Source: Christensenellaceae bacterium
GTDB taxonomy: Bacteria > Bacillota > Clostridia > Christensenellales > Christensenellaceae
Length of the DNA: 64,000 bases
Direction: 5' to 3'
NCBI GenBank assembly: GCA_017523755.1
Contig: JAFWWA010000030.1
Span: forward strand, 24,816 to 88,815
Part shown: positions 33,025 to 42,472 of the stretch, piece after piece
How positions within the stretch are numbered: position 1 is the first letter of the stretch
Layout: the number at the start of each line of letters is the position of its first letter
The notes under the pieces: model-generated
Seen by the model: the letters and a program-made list of their open reading frames with translations, nothing else
What the model was told of the DNA's origin: nothing
Databases searched by the model: none
Position numbers and translations under genes: made by a program

Positions 33025-34479
33025 ATGAATACAAAACAGCTCAAAGGCTGGTTAAAGCATGGCGATTTCATATTGCTGGATATACTCTGTCTCCAGATCT
33101 GTTTTATTTTAAGTTTCTGGCTTATACGGGGCTATGGAAATCCATACGGCTTAAGTAGCTACCAGTACCAGGCAATAATCCTTATAGTGAGCCAGTTCGC
33201 TGTGATCCTGTTCACGAACAATTACAGCGGCATTTTACGAAGAAAAAGATTCGACGAATTGGTTGCGGTGATCAGATATATCGTGTGGATACTGGTCATA
33301 GCATTTTTTTATCTGTTCCTCGTGAAGGATTCTGCTGAAGTCTCCCGCCTCCAGTTTGGATTTACAGCGGTATTCTTTATTATACTGGGTTACTGTTTCA
33401 GACAACTGAACAAATATAGGGTGTTCAGAAGTGGTATAAGCAGGAACAGATCGATCGTTCTTATTACAGGAAAAGACTATGCTGAAGAAGCACTGGAGAA
33501 ACTTAATGACCCGAAGATTTATAAGGACTATGTGGTCTCAGGAGTTATCCTTCTTGATTCAGATATCCCTGTTGAATTTGAAGGGACAAATGTTCCTGTA
33601 ACTTCATTAGGGGGAGAGGCAATGAGTGAACTTATCCATTCATGGGTGGATGAAGCATTTATACTTCAACCTGAGGATCTGCCTTTTCCGACACAGCTGG
33701 TCAATGACCTTATGACGATGGGCATTACTGTCGACTATTCCATGACAGCGATAAGTGATGATCGTTGGCCGGTAACAGATATACGGAAGCTTGGGAAATA
33801 TAGGGTTTTGACAAGCAGTATAAAGTTTGTATCAGCAGGACAGCTCGCCTTAAAACGTGGACTGGACATCCTTGGCGGGCTAGTCGGTTGTATATTTACA
33901 GCGATATTGTATTGCTTTGTTGCGCCGCTCATACAGATTAAATCACCCGGTCCGGCTTTTTTTATACAAGAGCGTATTGGGAAGAATGGTAAACCATTTA
34001 AGATGCATAAATTCCGTACTATGTATCTGGATGCTGAGGAACGCAAAGCTGAACTTATGACTAAGAACAGTGTGAGTGGCGGTATGATGTTCAAAATGGA
34101 TGATGATCCGAGGATCATAGGCAGTGAAAAGAAGAATAAGAATGGTAAGCCAATAGGCATTGGCAATATATTGAGATCTTTGTCTTTGGATGAATTCCCA
34201 CAGTTTTTTGACATCCTGATTGGAAACATGAGTCTTGTAGGATGGAGACCATGTACGCTTCAGGAATGGGAGAAGTATGATTTGCAGCATCGTATCCGTG
34301 CCAGTATGAAACCTGGACTTACAGGCATGTGGCAAGTGAGTGGAAGAAGCCAGATCACTGATTTTGATGAAGTCGTAAGGCTAGATCGTGAATATATTGA
34401 AAATTGGAGTTTGTGGCTTGATATTAAGATTCTACTTAAGACTGTATGGGTAGTGATTGTTAGAAAAGGCGCTAAATAA
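33025..34479 (+). CDS. Initiating undecaprenyl-phosphate sugar phosphotransferase (WbaP/CpsE type)
   Basis: A 484-residue membrane enzyme that places the first sugar-1-phosphate on undecaprenyl phosphate. The N-terminus has four or five hydrophobic segments and a CoA-binding-like domain (about 150-250). The catalytic domain begins LKRGLDILGG and includes KSPGPAFFIQERIGKNGKPF, MHKFRTMYLDAE, the conserved SLDEFPQFFDILIGNMSLVG and the TGMWQVSGRS motif. A GGAGG site precedes ATG 33025. It marks the change from conserved assembly genes to the variable cassette. Confidence 0.92.
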   Translation: MNTKQLKGWLKHGDFILLDILCLQICFILSFWLIRGYGNPYGLSSYQYQAIILIVSQFAVILFTNNYSGILRRKRFDELVAVIRYIVWILVIAFFYLFLVKDSAEVSRLQFGFTAVFFIILGYCFRQLNKYRVFRSGISRNRSIVLITGKDYAEEALEKLNDPKIYKDYVVSGVILLDSDIPVEFEGTNVPVTSLGGEAMSELIHSWVDEAFILQPEDLPFPTQLVNDLMTMGITVDYSMTAISDDRWPVTDIRKLGKYRVLTSSIKFVSAGQLALKRGLDILGGLVGCIFTAILYCFVAPLIQIKSPGPAFFIQERIGKNGKPFKMHKFRTMYLDAEERKAELMTKNSVSGGMMFKMDDDPRIIGSEKKNKNGKPIGIGNILRSLSLDEFPQFFDILIGNMSLVGWRPCTLQEWEKYDLQHRIRASMKPGLTGMWQVSGRSQITDFDEVVRLDREYIENWSLWLDIKILLKTVWVVIVRKGAK

Positions 34480-34500
34480 AATGTCCTGACAAGCTAACTG

Positions 34501-34668
34501 TTACTTCTAATGTGCAATTTACATAGAATTGTTCTATATATAGTGTTTAGAGAGAATAAAGACGCAATATATAGTACCGAGATCAATGAAAACCACTTCA
34601 TATCGCGTCGTAAATGCCTTTTTCGAACATGAGCAAGAGAAAAGAAAACTATTACTTCTAATGTGCAA
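34501..34668. repeat. 17-bp direct repeat pair flanking about 134 bp
   Basis: TTACTTCTAATGTGCAA occurs at 34501-34517 and 34652-34668. The DNA between includes an imperfect hairpin (GACGC...GCGTC at about 34560-34610) and no gene. It sits at the left edge of the cassette and may be recombination or insertion debris. Confidence 0.6.
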
Positions 34669-34711
34669 AAATGCAGCGAAGGCGCGTGTGAGGCTCTAAA
34701 GGAAAAGAGAT

Positions 34712-35116
34712 GTGAGAAAGAAAACAGCAGCAATCTTCTTGATACTCGCTCTTCTCATGGTCCTGTTCTTCACATTTCAGAACCCGGAGAAGTCCAAAAT
34801 CCTGAGCGAGAGTGTGAGAATGTAGCTTGGAAACATAGGGATAGATGTTGAGTATAAAAGATTGCGATCTAACGTCCACATCCTGGAATACTTCATCGTC
34901 GGATTGGCGGTGTGTGGGTTCTTTAAGAGTCGAGGTTGGAAGGTATGGGGTGGTGCAGCTGTAGGTTGCGGCATCGGCGTGATTGATGAAAGGATCAAAG
35001 TATTGCTGCCGGGACGGGAATTGGAAATTTATGACCTGATTAGAAATTGTCTCGGTGTGCTTATTGCCGTTTCTATTACTGTTGTTGCAAAACGGTTGAA
35101 AAAACGTGAGGTGTGA
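34712..35116 (+). pseudogene. vanZ-like gene interrupted by an in-frame amber codon
   Basis: One open frame from GTG 34712 (AAGGAAAAGAG before it) to 35116 reads through a single TAG at 34823-34825 (codon 38). Before it lies a membrane helix (IFLILALLMVLFFTFQ, typical VanZ start); after it LGNIGIDVEYKR, HILEYFIVGLAV and GVIDERIKVLLPGRE, matching the VanZ-like layout. TAG most simply replaces a Trp TGG. An internal TTG at 34862 could start a shorter C-terminal product of 84 residues. VanZ-like proteins are small membrane proteins, one linked to teicoplanin resistance. Confidence 0.75.
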
Positions 35117-35117
35117 G

Positions 35118-36020
35118 ATGAAAGGAATTATTCTCGCTGGAGGGGCAGGAACCCGTCTGTATCCGTTGACTATGGTCACGTCGAAACAGCTCTTGCCCGT
35201 ATACGATAAACCAATGATCTATTATCCGTTATCAACACTAATGTTAGCGGGTATTCGTGACATTCTAATAATCTCCACACCTGAGGATACTCCTAGATTT
35301 GAGCATCTTCTTGGGGATGGCCATCAGTTCGGTGTGAGTCTCTCATATAAAGTTCAACCGAGTCCGGATGGTTTGGCGCAAGCATTCATTATCGGCGAAG
35401 ATTTTATTGGAGACGATCCGTGTGCCATGATCCTTGGAGACAACATTTTTTATGGGAATGGCTTTTCACATATCTTGAAGAAAGCTGTAGAAGAGACTGG
35501 AAATAATAAAGCAACTTTCTTTGGCTATTATGTTTCCGATCCGGAACGATTTGGGATTGTTGAGTTTGATGAGAATGGAAAAGTGCTCTCAGTGGAGGAA
35601 AAGCCCAGTAATCCTAAGTCTAATTATGCAATAACGGGTTTGTATTTCTACCCGGCAGGTGTAAGCGAGAAAGCTAAGAAAGTTAAACCATCAGCACGTG
35701 GAGAATTAGAAATAACAACCTTAAATGAAATGTATCTCCAAGAACAAGCATTGAATGTTGAATTGTTTGGACGTGGGTTTGCTTGGCTCGATACAGGTAC
35801 AATGGATAGCCTTGTTGAAGCGGCAGATTTCGTTCAGATGATTGAAAAAAGACAGGGTGTAAAAATATCTGCTCCTGAAGAAATCGCTTATAGGTATGGT
35901 TGGATCAGCAAGGATGAGTTGATGGTATCTGCTGACAGGTATGGGAAAAGCCCCTATGGCCAACATCTAAAAGCAGTAGCAGAGGGTAAAGTTTATACAA
36001 CTGTGAGGAACGGAAAATGA
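35118..36020 (+). CDS. rmlA: Glucose-1-phosphate thymidylyltransferase
   Basis: A 300-residue enzyme making dTDP-glucose from glucose-1-phosphate and dTTP. The N-terminal [14 protein letters not shown] signature, [32 protein letters not shown] and FGIVEFD motifs are diagnostic. ATG 35118 follows GAGGTG; the frame is open a few codons upstream. Base composition is AT-richer than the host core. It overlaps rmlB by 4 bp (ATGA). Confidence 0.95.
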   Translation: MKGIILAGGAGTRLYPLTMVTSKQLLPVYDKPMIYYPLSTLMLAGIRDILIISTPEDTPRFEHLLGDGHQFGVSLSYKVQPSPDGLAQAFIIGEDFIGDDPCAMILGDNIFYGNGFSHILKKAVEETGNNKATFFGYYVSDPERFGIVEFDENGKVLSVEEKPSNPKSNYAITGLYFYPAGVSEKAKKVKPSARGELEITTLNEMYLQEQALNVELFGRGFAWLDTGTMDSLVEAADFVQMIEKRQGVKISAPEEIAYRYGWISKDELMVSADRYGKSPYGQHLKAVAEGKVYTTVRNGK

Positions 36021-37036
36021 CGATATTTGTTACTGGCGGCGCCGGCTTCATCGGCGGAAATTTCATCCACTATCATCTGAAAGAACACCCGGAAGACAGG
36101 GTTGTATGTATCGACAAACTCACCTACGCCGGGAACCTGAGTACACTCGCTCCCGTGATGGGAAACCCCAATTTCCGCTTCTGTAAGCTGGATATCTGCG
36201 ACCGGGAGGGAGTTTTTGCCCTCTTTGAAGAGGAAAAGCCCGATGTGGTCATCAACTTCGCAGCGGAAAGCCACGTGGATAGATCCATCGAGAACCCCGG
36301 CATCTTCCTGCAGACCAATATTATCGGAACGGCGACCATGATGGATGCCTGCCGTGCGTTTGGCAACGTGAGGTATCACCAGGTAAGCACGGACGAGGTC
36401 TACGGTGATCTTCCGCTGGACCGCCAGGACCTGTTCTTCACGGAGGAGACGCCGATCCACACCAGCTCGCCGTACAGTTCATCCAAGGCTGGAGCGGATC
36501 TGCTTGTCCTTGCCTACCTCCGTACATATGGCCTGCCTGTGACGATCAGCCGGTGCTCCAACAACTACGGTCCCTATCACTTCCCGGAGAAGCTGATCCC
36601 GCTCATGATCGCCAACTGCCTGAATGACAAGCCTCTCCCGGTCTATGGGCAAGGCCTGAACGTCCGCGACTGGCTGTACGTAGAGGATCATTGCAAAGCC
36701 ATCGACCTGATTGTGAGAAAAGGCCGGATCGGCGAGGTCTATAATGTGGGCGGCCACAATGAGATGGCCAATCTCGACATTGTGAAGCTGATTGTCCATG
36801 AACTGGGCAAGAGTGAGGATCTCATCACCTACGTGACGGATCGGAAGGGACATGACATGCGGTATGCCATCGACCCCACCAAGATCCACAACGAGCTGGG
36901 ATGGCTTCCGGAGACCAAGTTTGCGGACGGCATCAAAAAGACGATTCAGTGGTATCTGGACAATAAGCCCTGGTGGGAAGAGATCATTTCCGGGGAGTAC
37001 ACCAAGTACTACGAGCGGATGTACGGCTCTAGATAA
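36017..37036 (+). CDS. rmlB: dTDP-glucose 4,6-dehydratase
   Basis: A 339-residue extended-SDR enzyme making dTDP-4-keto-6-deoxyglucose. It has the NAD motif [11 protein letters not shown], the STDEVYGDL segment and the catalytic YSSSKAGAD (YxxxK). Codon use (CTG, ATC, ACC, CGG) and GC content are visibly higher than in rmlA before it and the phosphoesterase after it, so it probably came from another source by gene replacement. No rmlC or rmlD is present in the window; WecE, two genes on, is the likely next enzyme. Confidence 0.96.
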   Translation: MTIFVTGGAGFIGGNFIHYHLKEHPEDRVVCIDKLTYAGNLSTLAPVMGNPNFRFCKLDICDREGVFALFEEEKPDVVINFAAESHVDRSIENPGIFLQTNIIGTATMMDACRAFGNVRYHQVSTDEVYGDLPLDRQDLFFTEETPIHTSSPYSSSKAGADLLVLAYLRTYGLPVTISRCSNNYGPYHFPEKLIPLMIANCLNDKPLPVYGQGLNVRDWLYVEDHCKAIDLIVRKGRIGEVYNVGGHNEMANLDIVKLIVHELGKSEDLITYVTDRKGHDMRYAIDPTKIHNELGWLPETKFADGIKKTIQWYLDNKPWWEEIISGEYTKYYERMYGSR

Positions 37037-37044
37037 GGGATTGA

Positions 37045-37764
37045 ATGCAGATTTCAGAAATATACATAAAGACAAAGAAAGTCGTTTTTCCTCTATCAAT
37101 TGCCTTAATTGCGGATTTGCATGGGGTAGAAACAGGCCCAATCATCGAACAATTACAAACGATATGTCCTGATGTAATTACCATAGTGGGAGATGTTATA
37201 GATAAAGATGACGATTCATACCCACTTGCCTTTTTTGGAGAGTGCGTAAAGATAGCGGATACGTTCTTTTCATTGGGAAATCACGAAAGAAAGATTACAG
37301 AAGACAATATCAACGCAATATCGACTACTGGAGTAAGAATTCTGGATAACACTTGGCAAAAGTATAAAGAGTGCTTCTGTTTTGGGGGTATGACCTCCCC
37401 ATTTGTGATGGAATGGCGTGAAACACAGCAGACAAGACTGAAATATGCACTTCCTTATTACAAATGGTTGGATGATTTTCAAAGACAAAATGCCTTTAGG
37501 ATATTGTTAGACCATCATCCAGAGAATTACGGCCGGGTAACGAGAGCTAAAGACATTGACCTCATCTTGTCCGGACATGCTCATGGTGGGCAGATAAGGA
37601 TTCTTGGCCATGGATTATACGCTCCACATCAGGGTTTCCTTCCCAGATATACGAGTGGGGTATATGAAAACCGACTGGTTGTGAGTAGAGGACTATCAAA
37701 TTCGAAGTTGATTCCGAGATTTGGTAATCCAAAAGAAATAGTTGTTGTAAATATTGCAAATTGA
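37045..37764 (+). CDS. Calcineurin-like metallophosphoesterase (YkuE-like)
   Basis: A 239-residue protein with the metal-binding motifs in order: LIADLHG, VGDVIDKD, GNHE, LLDHHPE and LSGHAHGGQIR. This resembles YkuE/YaeI-type phosphoesterases, some of which act on lipid-linked substrates. It lacks a signal peptide or membrane segment. It sits between rmlB and wecE, 8 bp after rmlB. Its role in the polysaccharide pathway is unknown; hydrolysis of a lipid or nucleotide diphosphate intermediate is a guess. Confidence 0.85.
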   Translation: MQISEIYIKTKKVVFPLSIALIADLHGVETGPIIEQLQTICPDVITIVGDVIDKDDDSYPLAFFGECVKIADTFFSLGNHERKITEDNINAISTTGVRILDNTWQKYKECFCFGGMTSPFVMEWRETQQTRLKYALPYYKWLDDFQRQNAFRILLDHHPENYGRVTRAKDIDLILSGHAHGGQIRILGHGLYAPHQGFLPRYTSGVYENRLVVSRGLSNSKLIPRFGNPKEIVVVNIAN

Positions 37765-37790
37765 AAAATCATATAGAAGGAGTAAAGGGA

Positions 37791-38924
37791 ATGATTCACT
37801 TTAATGTTCCGCCCTTTGTTGGCACAGAATTCCAGTACATGAAAGAGGCTGTGGAGAACCACAAAATCTGCGGAGATGGGCCTTTCACAAAAAAATGCAA
37901 TGAATGGCTGGAAAAACGCTTTGACGCAAAAAAAGTGATGCTCACAACCAGTGGATCTACAGCACTGGATATGGCAGCCTTATTGTGTGGCTTACATCCG
38001 GGAGATGAAGTAATTCTTCCCAGCTTTACTTTTTCTAGCACGGCTAATTCTTTTGTTTTGGCTGGTGCCACGCTTGTGTTTGTCGATATTCGCCCGGACA
38101 CGATGAACATCGATGAGACGAAGATCGAGGCAGCAATCACTGAAAAGACAAAGGTCATTGTCCCCGTTCATTATGCTGGTGTTGCCTGTGAGATGGATAC
38201 GATCATGGATATTGCCAGAAGGCACAATCTCATGGTTGTTGAAGATGCGGCGCAAGGTGTGATGAGCACCTATAAGGGTAAAGCTCTTGGCACTATTGGT
38301 GACTTTGGATGCTTCTCCTTCCATGAGACGAAGAACTATTCCATGGGCGAGGGCGGCGCAATCATCATCAATAACGAAGCATATATCGAAAAGGCAGAAA
38401 TACTCAGGGAGAAGGGAACCAATAGAAGTCAGTTCTTCCGTGGACAGGTTGCGAAATATAACTGGGTTGACTTTGGTGACAGTTATCTTCAGAGCGACTT
38501 GAATGCCGCATATCTGTGGGCTCAGCTTCAGGTTGCAGATGAAATCAATAATAATCGCCTGGCGACGTGGAATACATACTGGAATGCTTTCAAGCCATAT
38601 GCTGACAGAGGCCTGATTACTCTGCCTACGATTCCTGAAGGCAGTGTTCATAATGCCCATATGTTCTATATCAAGTTTAGCGATCTGGAAACCCGGCAAG
38701 CATATATAAAGTATATGAAAGACAACGACATTTTGTGTGTATTCCATTATGTTCCTCTTCATTCTGCTCCTGCTGGTGAGAAGTTCGGACGATTCCATGG
38801 CGAAGATGTCCATACGACGGCTGACAGCGATCGGCTTGTTCGCCTTCCCATGTATTACAACATTGATCCAGCAGACCTGCAAAAGGTAATCGAGAAAACA
38901 AAAGAGTTTATTGAAAATATGTGA
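37791..38924 (+). CDS. wecE: dTDP-4-amino-4,6-dideoxygalactose transaminase (WecE/RffA)
   Basis: A 377-residue PLP aminotransferase. It resembles enterobacterial WecE along its length: CGDGPFTKKCNEWLE, PSFTFSSTANSFVLAGA, PVHYAGVACEMDTIM, VVEDAAQGVMSTYKG, FHETKNY with the PLP lysine, and REKGTNRSQFFRGQV. It should convert the RmlB product to dTDP-Fuc4N (thomosamine), a sugar known from enterobacterial common antigen. ATG 37791 follows AAGGAG; an upstream ATG 37761 overlaps the previous gene and is less likely. Confidence 0.92.
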   Translation: MIHFNVPPFVGTEFQYMKEAVENHKICGDGPFTKKCNEWLEKRFDAKKVMLTTSGSTALDMAALLCGLHPGDEVILPSFTFSSTANSFVLAGATLVFVDIRPDTMNIDETKIEAAITEKTKVIVPVHYAGVACEMDTIMDIARRHNLMVVEDAAQGVMSTYKGKALGTIGDFGCFSFHETKNYSMGEGGAIIINNEAYIEKAEILREKGTNRSQFFRGQVAKYNWVDFGDSYLQSDLNAAYLWAQLQVADEINNNRLATWNTYWNAFKPYADRGLITLPTIPEGSVHNAHMFYIKFSDLETRQAYIKYMKDNDILCVFHYVPLHSAPAGEKFGRFHGEDVHTTADSDRLVRLPMYYNIDPADLQKVIEKTKEFIENM

Positions 38925-38951
38925 TTGATAGATTGAGATGGAGATTGTGGA

Positions 38952-40067
38952 ATGATACGAGTTGCAGCCATCATTGGGAAAATGGATTCCGGTGGGAAAA
39001 AGAACCTGGTAATGGAGTACTACCGACATATTGATAGAAATATAGTCCAGTTTGATTTCATTTGTGATTCGGACTCACAGGCTATTCCGGACGAAGAGAT
39101 TGAAAGCCTTGGCGGAAGAGTATATCGAATTCCACCCTATAAAAAAATCTTTGCGAATATGAGGGAGATAAAACGTATTTGCAAAGAGAATAAATACCCG
39201 GTTATGCATGCCTGGAATAGCACTATGAACCTGTTCCCAATGAAAGTTGCAAAAAGCGTTGGTATTCCTGTACGCATTTCCGAATCACTCTCCATGGCAC
39301 ATGAAGGCGACTGGAAAACAATCCTGAAGAAGATTCTGCGTCCGATGTCAAAGTGGTATGCGACACACTTTATGTCTTGTGGAGATGACTGCGGTCGCTG
39401 GCAGTTCGGTGACAAGCTATTTAATGCGGGCAAAGTTGATGTATTCAAAACGGTTATCAATACCGAATTTAATGCATATAATTCAGGACTTCGTGAAAAA
39501 ACAAGAAAAGAATTTGGATGGAAAGACAAGATTGTTGTTGGCCATATTGGTAGATTTACCGCTCAGAAGAATTCTGTCCATCTAATTGAAATATTTGCTG
39601 CTGTCGCGCGGAAAGAGCCTAAAGCAGTTCTCTGCCTTATCGGAGATGGCGAACTGAAAGAAGCAATGATGGCAAAGATAAAAGAACTGGGAATAGAAAA
39701 CCGGGTCGACTATCTTGGCCGCCGGGAAGACATTCAGCAGTTTTATAATGCTATGGATTGCTTCCTGCTCCCGAGTTTATACGAAGGACTCCCTGTCGTA
39801 GGTTTAGAAGCGGAAAGCTGTGGGCTCCCGATGTTCTTTTCAACTGAGGTGACCCGTGAAGCTAATGCCTGTGAACTTGGGCATTTTATTCCTTTGTCTG
39901 CCTCGGAAGATGAGTGGGCGGATGAAATGCTAAAGGCTATGAGAGAGAATATACCTATTCGCCGTAGCCATGCGAAAGAGGTGGCTGATGCAGGATTTGA
40001 CTCTGCATCAGAGGCGCTCCGCTTACAGAACTATTATTTAAATGCTATTAAGGAAGCAAGTAAGTGA
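38952..40067 (+). CDS. Glycosyltransferase family 4 (GT1 superfamily, EpsF-like)
   Basis: A 371-residue cytoplasmic retaining glycosyltransferase. The N-terminal domain has IIGKMDSGGKKNLVMEYYRHID; the C-terminal domain has VVGHIGRFTAQKNSVHLIEIF, VLCLIGDGELKEAM, YLGRREDIQQFYNAMDCFLLPSLYEGLPVVGLEAE, with the EGLPVVGLE nucleotide-sugar motif. Donor and acceptor cannot be deduced. It shares one base with the next gene. Confidence 0.9.
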   Translation: MIRVAAIIGKMDSGGKKNLVMEYYRHIDRNIVQFDFICDSDSQAIPDEEIESLGGRVYRIPPYKKIFANMREIKRICKENKYPVMHAWNSTMNLFPMKVAKSVGIPVRISESLSMAHEGDWKTILKKILRPMSKWYATHFMSCGDDCGRWQFGDKLFNAGKVDVFKTVINTEFNAYNSGLREKTRKEFGWKDKIVVGHIGRFTAQKNSVHLIEIFAAVARKEPKAVLCLIGDGELKEAMMAKIKELGIENRVDYLGRREDIQQFYNAMDCFLLPSLYEGLPVVGLEAESCGLPMFFSTEVTREANACELGHFIPLSASEDEWADEMLKAMRENIPIRRSHAKEVADAGFDSASEALRLQNYYLNAIKEASK

Positions 40068-41239
40068 TGAATAATAATCGAGTCGGGATGGCTATCAATT
40101 ATGATTACCCGGATTATGGCGGGATGTTGCAGGCATATGCTTCTTTTCGCAAGATCAGAGATCTGGGATATCAACCTGAAGCCATAAATAATAACGCTCT
40201 TTCATCAGACATAAAGAAAAGGAAAATGAGGTATTTCGCACAGAATATCCTTGATCCATCCATTGTGAAAGAGAAAAGCCAAATTGTTTTCAAGAAGATC
40301 CGGCAGAGGCTTAATGGTGGACTCCGTGAAAACCTCGGTAAAAGATACGCTGCATTTGATCGGTTTTACCAGCAGAAGTTTACCGTGTCCATGGAATATG
40401 CCTCTTGGGCAGAACTGACTGAGGGATGCCGTGACTACAGAGCTGTTGTAGTAGGCAGTGATCAACTGTGGCTGCCATCGAATATTGCAGGTGACTATTA
40501 TACGCTTTCTTTTGTACCTGATGATGTAAAAAAGATCGCTTATGCGACCAGCTTTGGAGTTTCTAAGATCGCAAAAGGGCAGGAAGAGAAGGCGAAGGCA
40601 TATTTGTCTCGTATCAACTTCCTGTCAGCTAGAGAAGAATCCGGCCAAAAGATCATCAAAGATCATACAGGAAGGAGTGTTCCTCTGGTTTGTGATCCTG
40701 CATTGCTACTGACGGCAGATGAATGGGACAAGGAAGCTACTCCTGGAAAACTGGTTAATGAACCATATATCTTCTGCTATTTCATGGGAAACAATCCTTG
40801 GCAAAGGGAATTTGTTAAATCCCTGAAGAAGCAGACTAGCTGCAAAATAGTGGCTCTTCTTCATCTTGATCAATACATAAAAAGTGATGAGGAGTATGTG
40901 GATTACGTACCGTATGATGTATCGCCGGCGGACTTCGTTAATCTAGTTAAGAATACCGATTATGTTTGCACTGACTCCTTCCATGGAACAGTGTTTTCCA
41001 TCATCTACAAACGGGATTTTTTCACCTTCAAGCGGTTTTCTGATAAGGCAACCTTATCCACAAATTCCCGGATTGACACTCTCTTGGGAAGAATGGAATT
41101 ACAGGATCGCTTGGTGAAAGAAGGATATATTGCCAAAGATATGTTGAGTCGGAAGATTGATCAGAATGCAGTTCAAGGCAGACTGGCAGCGTTCAGAGAA
41201 GAATCCTTGAATTACTTGATTGGTGCTTTGGAAGCATAA
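40067..41239 (+). CDS. Polysaccharide pyruvyl transferase family protein (first copy)
   Basis: A 390-residue CsaB/WcaK-superfamily protein with GT-B-like fold. Motifs: NYDYPDYGGMLQAYA, VVVGSDQLWLPS, KKIAYATSFGVS, YLSRINFLSAREESG, VPLVCDPALLLT and CTDSFHGTVFSIIY. Members add ketal pyruvate to sugars, but many in polysaccharide loci are of unproven activity. ATG 40067 overlaps the previous stop (TGATG). It is followed by the Fe-S oxidoreductase, a frequent pairing. Confidence 0.87.
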   Translation: MNNNRVGMAINYDYPDYGGMLQAYASFRKIRDLGYQPEAINNNALSSDIKKRKMRYFAQNILDPSIVKEKSQIVFKKIRQRLNGGLRENLGKRYAAFDRFYQQKFTVSMEYASWAELTEGCRDYRAVVVGSDQLWLPSNIAGDYYTLSFVPDDVKKIAYATSFGVSKIAKGQEEKAKAYLSRINFLSAREESGQKIIKDHTGRSVPLVCDPALLLTADEWDKEATPGKLVNEPYIFCYFMGNNPWQREFVKSLKKQTSCKIVALLHLDQYIKSDEEYVDYVPYDVSPADFVNLVKNTDYVCTDSFHGTVFSIIYKRDFFTFKRFSDKATLSTNSRIDTLLGRMELQDRLVKEGYIAKDMLSRKIDQNAVQGRLAAFREESLNYLIGALEA

Positions 41240-41275
41240 GAATTGAAAGAGAAGAATTAACCTGGAGGATAAGCG

Positions 41276-42466
41276 ATGATCCGTATCACAGAAAAACAGA
41301 ATTGCTGTGGGTGCACTGCCTGTGCACAATCTTGCCCTGTGAACGCAATCAGTATGATTACAGATGAAGAGGGCTTCTATTATCCGAAAGCGGATGAGGT
41401 GAAATGCATATCCTGTGGAAAATGTGATCGGGTATGTCCGATTGTAAATCCGCAGGAGGAACCACATGGTGACCGGGATGTTTATATTGCGCAAAATCGT
41501 GACAAGGAAATCCGATTGGATAGTACTTCCGGAGGTGTGTTCTCGGCACTGGCACAATTCATAATTGATAAAGGAGGGTTTGTATTTGGCGCAGAGCTTG
41601 ACAGTGAGTTCTGTGTTCAACACGGACAAGGAAAAACAAAAGAAGATCTGCAACGCTTCCGTGGTAGTAAATATGTCCAAAGCAGAATGGGCAATACGTT
41701 CCAGAACATTAGGAAGATTCTTCAGAATGACCAGTGGGTATTGTTTTCTGGAACACCATGCCAAGTTGCGGGACTTCATGCGTTTTTGGGAAAGGATTAT
41801 GAAAAGCTGATACTCATGGACATCGTCTGCTACTCGATTTCCTCACCGGGGGTCTGGAAGCAGTTCCTTGAGCATCTGGAGAAGACTGGTTCTGTCAGGA
41901 TGGGCGATGTGGAAAGGATTAAGTTCCGGGACAAAACCAAGTTTGGCTATGAGTACACATTAATGACTTTTTACGGGAAGAATAATAAGGTCCTGTATTC
42001 TTCCGGCCCTGAAAGTAATCAGATGCTTCGCAGCTTTGTTTCCAACACCGCTACTCGTCCTTCGTGCTATTCATGCCAGTTCAAAGGAGTGGAGAGGGTT
42101 AGCGATTTTACCGCTTGGGATTGCTACAACATTTATCAGTATGACAAGCGTATGGATGATAACCAAGGATCATCACACGTAATGGTGCATACAGAAAAAG
42201 GGAAGCAACTAATCAGTGAAATAGAAAAGTATTTAGCCCTCCAAAAAGTAGATATGCAGAAAGCAGTAGCCTCTGAGCCAGCATTAACAGATAGCGCATC
42301 GCCGAGTGAGCAACGGGAGGATTTTTTCAGAAAGTATCGCGCTGGGGAAGATGTATTCGATACGTTTTTCCTTGACACCGGACGGGTCAAGATTGAGCGA
42401 TTTTTAAGACACTCGCTATCAAAACTCGGAATATATAAATATGCGAAAAGAATCATGAAAGGCTAA
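41276..42466 (+). CDS. Iron-sulfur oxidoreductase of the F420-hydrogenase beta-subunit (FrhB) family
   Basis: A 396-residue protein. Two 4Fe-4S ferredoxin motifs at the N-terminus, CCGCTACAQSCPV and CISCGKCDRVCP, precede the FrhB/FdhB domain (STSGGVFSALAQFII, VLFSGTPCQVAGL, MDIVCYS). In polysaccharide clusters such proteins typically accompany pyruvyl-transferase-like genes and may handle redox chemistry of a sugar or pyruvate group; their true reaction is unproven. GGAGG lies before ATG 41276. No F420 biosynthesis is implied. Confidence 0.85.
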   Translation: MIRITEKQNCCGCTACAQSCPVNAISMITDEEGFYYPKADEVKCISCGKCDRVCPIVNPQEEPHGDRDVYIAQNRDKEIRLDSTSGGVFSALAQFIIDKGGFVFGAELDSEFCVQHGQGKTKEDLQRFRGSKYVQSRMGNTFQNIRKILQNDQWVLFSGTPCQVAGLHAFLGKDYEKLILMDIVCYSISSPGVWKQFLEHLEKTGSVRMGDVERIKFRDKTKFGYEYTLMTFYGKNNKVLYSSGPESNQMLRSFVSNTATRPSCYSCQFKGVERVSDFTAWDCYNIYQYDKRMDDNQGSSHVMVHTEKGKQLISEIEKYLALQKVDMQKAVASEPALTDSASPSEQREDFFRKYRAGEDVFDTFFLDTGRVKIERFLRHSLSKLGIYKYAKRIMKG

Positions 42467-42472
42467 TGAAGC

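Noticed and set aside
34823..34825. TAG in the vanZ-like gene as a pyrrolysine or readthrough codon
   Set aside because: The site most simply replaces Trp, the gene lies at a recombination edge, and no pyl genes are in view.
41276..42466. F420-dependent metabolism from the FrhB-like protein
   Set aside because: FrhB-type proteins are common in polysaccharide clusters of organisms without F420.
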